A stretch of 33,731 bases of DNA from Gyrodactylus bullatarudis. Lineage: Eukaryota > Platyhelminthes > Monogenea > Gyrodactylidea > Gyrodactylidae. Below, piece after piece: positions 23,101 to 32,100 of the stretch. The stretch lies in the NCBI GenBank assembly GCA_012064415.1, contig SSNU01000016.1, positions 19,986 to 53,716 of the forward strand, read 5' to 3'. Both the position numbers and the translations under genes were made by a program. The notes under the pieces are model-generated. The model was not told the DNA's origin. It did not search any database and was given only the letters and a program-made list of their open reading frames with translations. Within the stretch, counting starts at the first letter, position 1. Each line of letters opens with the position of its first letter.

Positions 23101-26100
23101 GGGCATACAATTAACTTTAAAGAGGTTAAAACTCGATATTCGAAAATTTTTAATCTCAAAATGTTTCAGAGGATTTCTAATGTTTCATTTTAATGTATGA
23201 ATATCAGGCTGGTGTAAGAGTCTGATTAGAGCCAGTGAAATAAAAGCTTTATTACTCAATACTCATTCGTCTTCAAACTCCTCTAAGAAAATTATCATTA
23301 AAACGCTTCAAATAATAATATTTTTGACGAAATAGTTAAATTCAAAATATATAAACCCAAGTTTTACTGTATTTATTGATAAATGGAATTTTTTAAAACT
23401 TAACACGCTGTACAAGATGGTTATAATAAAGATAAAATTAAAATACTTTTATCATTTATCTTATAGAAGCTTTATAGCGGTGAAACTATTAGGAAAACTG
23501 ACCTGGTTTAAATACAAGATAAAAAAACTAACTGAGAATTTTGAGTTTGATTTATGCTAAATTTCTTTCATAGATTGCAAGGTGGATTCCATTAATACAA
23601 CAAGGTTAATCTATTACCAATTAAAATAGATTAATTCTTGGATATATTTTATTCGACTTTTGCTACTTGCATCAAATTGTGGCGTGCTTAAATATTTCTT
23701 CAATACTTTTAAGTCTCTTATAAATTTTTTCTTTTCTATCTATTAGCTACTAATAATTCGTTGAAAATTATTTTTCTTCAGCTGAATGATCCATAAATCA
23801 CATTGTATGTGTTGAATATATCATGGGAAAAGACTGAACATTTTCTAGGAATCTATTTTCGTTTACCCCCTTATCAATCTATTAATGTTTTTCACGTTAT
23901 TAATCACGAAAAAACTTACAAGTATATTTTGTAATGATAAATTCGTAGGCAATTCAGTTAACCTTCTTTTACTCAGATTCAAGTTCATTTGATAGTCTTA
24001 AGAATCCCGGGTATTCCGTAATAAAATTACGAGTATCAAACATTTAATAACAAGCTTATCTGAATTCCAGATAAACATGGTGACAAAAAATCCCGAGTAT
24101 CTTATTACTCATGACGTGATATTTTTTGATGAATGCTCATTGAGTAATACTCAATTGCTCACAGATAAAACTCAAGAAGTCATATTCATCGATTCATTTT
24201 ACAAGTTATTCGTTCATGAGTAATATTGAAATATAGCTTATATTGAGAATCATCTCCAATCAAATGTTGGTAAGACTGATGAGACATTCCTCTTTGAAAC
24301 TGAGTAAAAAGATTAAGGGAAACACTTATATAATACATAAAATGGTTTTGAATCAGGAGTAAGTGTAACTTTAGTTTTTTTGAGAATCGATGTAATCGAA
24401 GATGATGAAACTTTCTTATTTCAGATATATCTGTGTCAATATGAAAGCTGTCATGCCGAATGACATTCATCATATGATAATATCTGACATGAGTGCTAAT
24501 CTGGCACTGTTGGACATCAACTTTTATGATGTACGACTTTCAGTACAAGATGAAAATGATAATCTTACGAAGCTTGACTTGATCCTATGGTCAAATACAA
24601 TACTATGCTGGTATCTTGACGATTCCAAGTGTTTTATGGCGTCAGATTTTAATGATGAGAATTGGAATGACGGGAAGAAGGTTGCATCAATGATGCACTG
24701 TATGAATCCAAACGATAAGGAATTACGATTGAAAATGATGAATTTCATCACTGATTCAGTTAACAATGAGGAACAAGTGTTTAAGGAACTCGTTCGCTGG
24801 CTGAAGAATCCAAGTTTCATGAGCAATGATCTGGAAAATGAATGGTTTCGGTTGATTCTAAAGATTTTCATCAAATGCTCCCGTGAAGAGTATAGCCTCA
24901 GACCTCCTTTCAAAGTTAAAACTCGTAAGAAACAAGTTATTTTATTATTGAACCAGCTAAAGCTGAATTATGATTAGATTCACGATTTATACAAATATTC
25001 TTTTCGATTTGACACAAAATTTTCGTTGGGTTTAATGTGAAAAAATATCATTTGAGATATAAGAAAATCCATTACACCTACTTGATATTCTTGAACATTT
25101 AAATTAAAGAATTTATCATTACAAGGTAAAATTATTATTTTTAAATTCAGCTTCAAGTGTTAATCTGACAAAACGCAAGACATTTTGTCGAAGTAGACTG
25201 AATGAATCTGTCTACGGAGAACTTGGCAATCGATCAGGGCAAATCTATGAGGAATTTAAAGGCTTCAATACTCATCGACCAAAATCCGTTATCAACCTGG
25301 TCCCAACATCCAATGAATCAAACTCTTTTCAAAATCGTGAGCTTACCTTTATTCATTGACATTTTTCCTGACTCGACCAAATGCAACCCAGACTAGATAA
25401 CTTTTTCGTAATAGTGAAAAAATTATTCATAAACGTTACAAACTAAAAATAAAATTTTTGTAATTTCATTGGATTTTTAGATCTTAATTCGAATCAATTA
25501 AAAATGTACACAAATGAAATTGAACTTGATTTCAGAACGAAAATTAGTTCATTATCTGAAATTTAATTTAATACGGCAGTTTAGTTGAATTATTTCATAA
25601 TATTATTTATTTAGTTTTTAAAAATTTTTTTTTCTTCAACTAACATGAAAAGTTATCAAAAGAATACAGATTTTTTTCACTCAGTGTAAGTTGGTTGATT
25701 TTGCTTGTCGATATGAAATTGTGACACCTGATTTATTTTTAATACAGTTTTATTGGTTCTATATGACAGATTTTTTGGCGAATATCTTGGGACTTACTAG
25801 AAAATTTTTGTATGGATCTATCTGTCTAGAAAAAGAAGCGAATAAATTGAATTAAATCAAGTATCTAAAATAAAAAGCAAAAATAATATTTCTTAGAAAA
25901 TAGGGATAGTTACAAAAACAAATGGACCATTTTTATATTTTACATAAACAAATGGATAGACCATTGCCTATTTTCATAAGCAAATGGGTATACCAGACTT
26001 ATTTTCATAAAAAAATGGACACACCTTTGTATATTTCATTAAAAAATGGAAATTCTTCATAAAATAAATAGATTAGTCCATATAAATAGGAATTGTGTAT

Positions 26101-29100
26101 CCATTTCTTATTCAAAACATGCTCGAGATTGGTTGTTCTTTCCCAAGCGTAGCTGAAATTAAGATCGCTCTTCACAATTACTCTATCATGCTATCTAAAC
26201 CCATAAAGTATGATAAAGGCTGCTCAACATTCTATGCGGTAAAATTTAGTAGGGAAAATTGTCAATTCAGAGCCAGATTCAACAGAAGGTCAGATTCTTT
26301 GTTTTACCTGACAAATTGGAAAAGCACAGTTGTCCTGAAGTAAACTTATTTTTTTATTTATTTTAGAATGTTTTAAAAGCAGGTCAGAATATGATAGCCA
26401 ATGTTATGAAGCCTATAGCGGAAAACTTTACCAATATAAAACCATCGGATTGTGTTAATATCATGAAGAATCTACATGGAATCAATACAAATTACATGTC
26501 AGCCTGGAGAGCTTTGAAAGAAATAGATTTTTCAAAGAATGATAGTGCTCTTTCGAGTTTTAAGAAAATCGAAAGCTTTCTCCAATGGAATAAGTTAAAC
26601 AACCCAGGAACTCATACAGACATCATGGTAAAAGAGAATGAACTGAAGTCAGTTTTCATTTGTCTCAATATATCAAAACAAGCATTCCAATACGCCCTCC
26701 CATTGATAGCGATTGATGGCTGCCACTTTAAAAACAAGTCAAACTACATGATTCTATATGCAACAGGACTTGACGGAAACAAAAAGATCTTTCCTATTGC
26801 TCTTTCAATTGTTCCAGCAGAAATTGAGACAACATGGACTTACTTTCTTGAAAATCTTGACAAAAGTTTGGACCTTAGAGCCCATGATGAGATAGTGATT
26901 CTATCAGACAGAGAAAAGGGTCTTGTAAATAGTGTCAACAAAGTAATTCCGAATGCAGCTCATAGTTACTGTCTATATCACATTGGTAAAAACATTCTGG
27001 CAAAGTTTAAAGAAAACTTCAATCACATGCTCTTCAATATTGCCAGAGCTCCAGATCAAAGTCAATTCAATCAGCTCATGCAAACTATCAGAGAAAAAAA
27101 TCAAAGGGTTGCAGACTATTTGAACGAAATTCCGCATCAGAATTGGGTGGAATATGCCTTTAAAAAATGTAGATTTGGCCAATTAACTTCGAATATTGCT
27201 GAATCCTCTAATGCAAGGATTATTGATATGGGACTCAAACATCCTTTTGAATGCCTGTACTCTTATGTGAATAACACTGCTCAGAATTTTTTTGAAAGAA
27301 CAAAAGTACTACAAAATCAATCAAACCAATATACAGACCAATTTTCGAAAATTCTACAATCTTTAATAACTAATTCTAAGCGCTTGAAGGTTTTTCCATC
27401 AAGTGATGATAATATCTTTAGAGTGGGAAAAAATTCAAGCAATAAAATATACAAAATTGTTGATTTAACTGCTAACAATTGTTCCTGTGGCCAACCCAAA
27501 ATAGAAGGATACCTGTGCGAGCATATTTATGCTGCTTCAATATTCAGTGAAAAGCCACTAGATAATTTTGTAAGAATATTTTTCAAAACTTCTTATATGA
27601 AGATAATGTATAGCGGAGATTTCAAATATTGTGATATTGAAAATCTGAGTGATTCAAATATTTCGTCAATTGAAAAAAACTCAAAACGTGGACGACCAAG
27701 AAAGAAGAGACTTAGATCAGCTGCTGAGAAGAAAAGATCCTATGTCAAATTTTCGTCCAAATAAAGTCGATATTTCGTTATCATCCATTTTTACTTATCT
27801 TTAAGATTCTTTATTAATCAAGAAGATTTTTTTAAAAGAGAAATTTCCATCTGTTAATGAAATATACAAAGGTGTGTCCATTTGTTTTTGGGGTAAATGT
27901 GAAATATCCATTTGTTTATGAAAATAAGTCTGGTATATCCATTTGCTTATGAAAATAGGCAATGGTCTATCCATTTGTTTATGTAAAATATAAAAATGGT
28001 CCATTTGTTTTTGTAATTATCCCTAAAAAATAAGGATTATAATTATAAAAATTTTTGTGATTGTTATGAAAATCAGAAGTATTATAACTCTGATAATATA
28101 ATTCATCACTTGAAGGAAGGTTAAGATTAGAATTTTTTTAATTTAATCACTCTGATGAAAATAGTTTGGACTCAAGCAATATTTCGAATACATGTCGTAT
28201 TATTCTTCTGGCGTTATATTTGAACCAAAACTTTTTAACGAAACATGAACCTAGTGAAAACGATAAAGTAATTGATGATTTATTGGTGAAAATTACTAAT
28301 TTTTGAGAATAACTATACGATCGCTTAATGAGCAATGCTTACTGCTCTCTTTTTGAATTTCGACAAGAAAATTCACTTTAAAGCACAGCTTGTTCTCTAA
28401 ATGAAATTTCCATAATATGCACTCAAAAATTGCTTTATTAAATTTACTGTCCTAATTTCACAATTGAAGAGGTTTATTAAAAATATTTCAATAGGCTTTC
28501 ATACAAGGAAACCAAATCCACTGGATCCGGCTCAGTTGAATATGCTATCGGAGAAATTCAAAAATTCATTTGATAATACTCTGCAAAATCAGACAGTTGA
28601 TGATTCAATGTTTAAACAAGGCATGGTTCGAAGACGAAGAGCTGAGCTTATCGCTAAACTCGTGAGTTTTGATAGACTTATCTATATTCAATCTTTCACT
28701 ATTTTACTATGAAATCAACAAAAGTTATCAACTTGAAGTTTGATTGCTCAGTTGACTCAATCAAGAAATTCCCTCTGAGAAGAAATGATTTCATCGAATT
28801 TATCTTTATTCTTTAACAAGTTTTTTATAACTTATAAGGAATAAGCAGTCGTACACCTAATGGTAAATTTAAATGTAAATAAGAAAAGAGATTATCAATG
28901 ATTCGTTATATTTACCAGGACCCTAATAGACCTAGTTCAAAGTACAATGACAAGTTATTTATTTGTTGAAAAACTATGAATATACACAAATGAATAGAGG
29001 TGTAGTATTATACTCCACAAATACCTGCATATCATTGAAGAGAAAATTTTGCCCTCTCTCCAATACATTTACAAATATATTAGCACTTATGAATCAGATT

Positions 29101-32100
29101 TTGACCCCAAGTTAAAGATTGGAAATTAAAAATTCTACCTCTTTTTTTTGAAATTGAAACATTTATATTTATTTATAGAAATGATTTGTACAAATAAGGG
29201 AACAGAGAAAGAGTGTTTAATGTGCCCGGTGTGGGAGGGTTTGAACCTAGGACCGAGAGTAAGAGGGTCCAAGTGAGAGGTGAGAGAGATACCACTACGC
29301 CACTCTAATTAGTAGTTGAGAAATTAGAATAGACCCAAGATCATTTTAGACGATTCTAAGTTGAATATATTTTTATTAATATTTTGAATCCTTTCTAACA
29401 GAACAAGCCAAAGCCTCCAGTTGAAGTTCCTCAAAAACTTTATGCTTGTCCACAGATTTATCGTAATTCTACGGAGAGAATTGTTGACCTTAGTCATTCC
29501 ATGGTTAGTTTTCATGAAAAACCAGGAGAAATCAAAGGCAATTGTTATTCAAGTAATAATTTGAACTTCACAAATCAGTCCAATGAGTTTCGTAATCATA
29601 TGACTGGCTCAATGTGTTCAATGAAACAAAGCTGTCCCTCAAACCCACAACACTCTTATCAATTGAATAAATCTCAAATTCAAATTTATCCCCTTTACCG
29701 GAATAACTCAAATGATGAGCCTTCCAATACTCAATGTCCTTCAGATAATATCAATGCCAATAATAATAATAACAATTCCAATGGTTTACAGACAAGTCGT
29801 TGTGGTATTAACTTAATGTCAAGATCCTATAATCCAGAGTCGAATAACAAAAAAAGCATGAAACATAGCAGTAATAACTTATTCTCAAATGAAAATAACC
29901 AGGCAAGTTGATATTATTCTCTGTAATTCACTGATAATAGTTGTTTCTCTGTTTCCAGTTTTGATCTCTCAGTGCTGGGCATACGAAACGACGGTCCAAG
30001 CTTCAGGAGTTCTCTTCCTATTTGTCTAATTTAAAGTCTGAGAAATTTAAGATACAATCAGGTAGATTACTTCTCATGATTTTGCTGTCTGCCTGAGTGT
30101 ATCTTCTTAGACCTTCAAATAGACGAAAATAGCAGAGAACTCCTGATGCTTTGATAGTCGTTTCGTATGCCCAGCACCGAGAGATCAAAACTGGAAACAA
30201 GAAGCGGATTTGAATGTTTAGTAAACCAAACAGATAAAATATTCTTCAGATCAAACATTTTTCTGTTTCTAATGAAAGATTCACTAAGAGGATTTAGAAG
30301 TCAAGTGAATATTCACTTGCAATAAATTTTATGTTCATCTGATTTGTTGTTGTACTTTTACATTTTCTTTCTATTTTACCGCAATCTTATAATATCCAGT
30401 TTGATTAGTTTATTCTAAGGAAAAAAAATAGTTTTATTAGGGATTAAAATGAAACTTTTAATGAAATTAATTAATTAGATGAAGAACGAAAAGTAAGATA
30501 TTGAATAATTTAATTATTCTCTAATAGCGTTTCAATCTAGGTTTTTAGACAAATACGATGACGTTTGTATTCTATGCTTTCTTCATTATTAAGTCTACAC
30601 TCATAGAAATGCTCAATGATCTTCGATAATCTTCCAAAATGTCATCAGAATTTAATTGTATTTTTCGAGTTTTTCAACATAGACCTGCTGACAGCAAAAT
30701 ACTTTTATCACCTATTCGAATTTCTCAAATAAATTTTCTTTGATTTACAGATTTCTTTTTAACTTGTATTGAATAAAATCTAAGGCTTTCTTGGTTGTGG
30801 AAAAACGAGGTTTATTAATTTTAGAAGTTTTGAAAAATTTACACCTAGTTAATATGAAGATGGGAACTTATGATTTTTACAAAATTCTTATATTTTTCAT
30901 CAAGAAATCGAATTTGATCAAGATTTTTTGGAATCTAGATCATAAGGCCCTCTTTCACGGTACGGAGAAAAAATTTTTAAGGAAAAATACGGCAAATTTG
31001 AAATTTTGATGTAGCGCCGAAATCCCATTTTTTGAACTTTTTGTTGAAAATTTTTGTTCATTTCAATGTGAGAGAGTGATCAAAAGTTAATTCTTAGTCA
31101 AAGTAATCAAATATGCTGAATCTGGTTTTGAGAATTACCCCATAATCGTGTGAAACTTAAATTTTGATTTTTTCATCATTTTCCCTACGTAAAAGTCGAT
31201 GAAATTTGATATTTAAAGATCCCAGAAAAATGACGAATTTATCAAATTTTTTATTATGATCTTCGGTTTTTTTGTCTTATTGTGATCCAAGAATCAACTT
31301 TTGATCACTCTCTCACATTGAAATCAGCAAAAGTTTTCAACTCAAAGTTCAAAAAGTGGGAATTTAGTGTACTTCAAGAATTCAAATTTTCCTAATTTTC
31401 TTTAACCCTTTCGATGCCGATAGACATATATGTCCATTTTCCAATTTTTTTGAACCTTAATAACTGTACCAGTTTGATAGGTTACTGGATCAATTAAAGT
31501 TAATATTGAAGCCCACAATGTGAACTTGCATGAGTAATATTTTTAGCCAAATAACTTGGTATCTTCATAGCTAAATTTTGTTTTTTATAAAAATTGTGAA
31601 ATAGTCTCGGCGCCGAAAGGGTTAAAAATTGATATTTTCTAAATTTTTTTTCTGCATACCCTGAAAGAGGGCCTTATGATCTAGATTCCAAAAAATCTTG
31701 ATCAAATTCGATTTCTTGATGAAAAATATAAGAATTTTGTAAAAATCATAAATTCCCATCTTCATATTAACTAGCTCAATATTAAACACTATATATTAGA
31801 CGAAATTAAAAAAAATACTATTATCGCCCATCAATATGATAAATTTAAAAATTGAGTAAAATTATTAAAAATATTTATAAAAAACGTTTTTGTTGTTTTT
31901 ATAATTTAAACTTGAATTCAGATTATTTATTCTTAAAAAGTTGCGAAAAGGATTTGAAATAATTTTCAACTGCTAAAAATGAAATTTCTCTTGTTTTTCA
32001 CAATTCTGATCGATGAAAAAACGTTTTTTATATCTTTAACATTTTCGAATTCTTGATGGAAAAATTGAGACTTTAGTAAAAAAACATAGAATCACAACTT

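Larger units (their letters stand above)
25903..28023 (+). mobile_element. MULE DNA transposon 2
   Basis: A 2121-bp element starting GGGATAGTTAC and ending GTAATTATCCC, with TIRs of about 155 (left) and 186 (right) bases built from ACAAATGGA-type subrepeats. Flanking 9-mers TAGAAAATA (25894-25902) and TAAAAAATA (28024-28032) match at 8 of 9. The left TIR lacks about 30 bases present on the right, bounded by the subrepeat. Different family from MULE 1. In MICAL intron 8, sense orientation. Confidence 0.9.

Noticed and set aside
24186..24913. Minus-strand frames of 95 and 129 codons opposite MICAL exon 7
   Set aside because: They are antisense shadows of exon 7 and its flank, with no motif of their own.
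24925..24977. Reading MICAL exon 7 through to the TAG after LNYD as a C-terminus
   Set aside because: A good GTAAGA donor precedes it and the next exon continues in phase with a family-like basic linker and later a LIM domain.
26340..26366. 27-base GT...AG segment in the MULE 2 transposase as an intron
   Set aside because: It would restore the frame, but it is far shorter than the shortest intron here (55 nt) and below the usual animal minimum; a simple nonsense mutation is likelier.
27801..28004. 67-codon minus-strand frame with repeated KQMD peptides
   Set aside because: It is simply the right TIR of MULE 2 read through its subrepeats.
25903..28023. Short repeated ACAAATGGA / TAGCCCCA units as a CRISPR-like array
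   Set aside because: They are subrepeats inside transposon terminal inverted repeats in an animal genome, without regular spacers.
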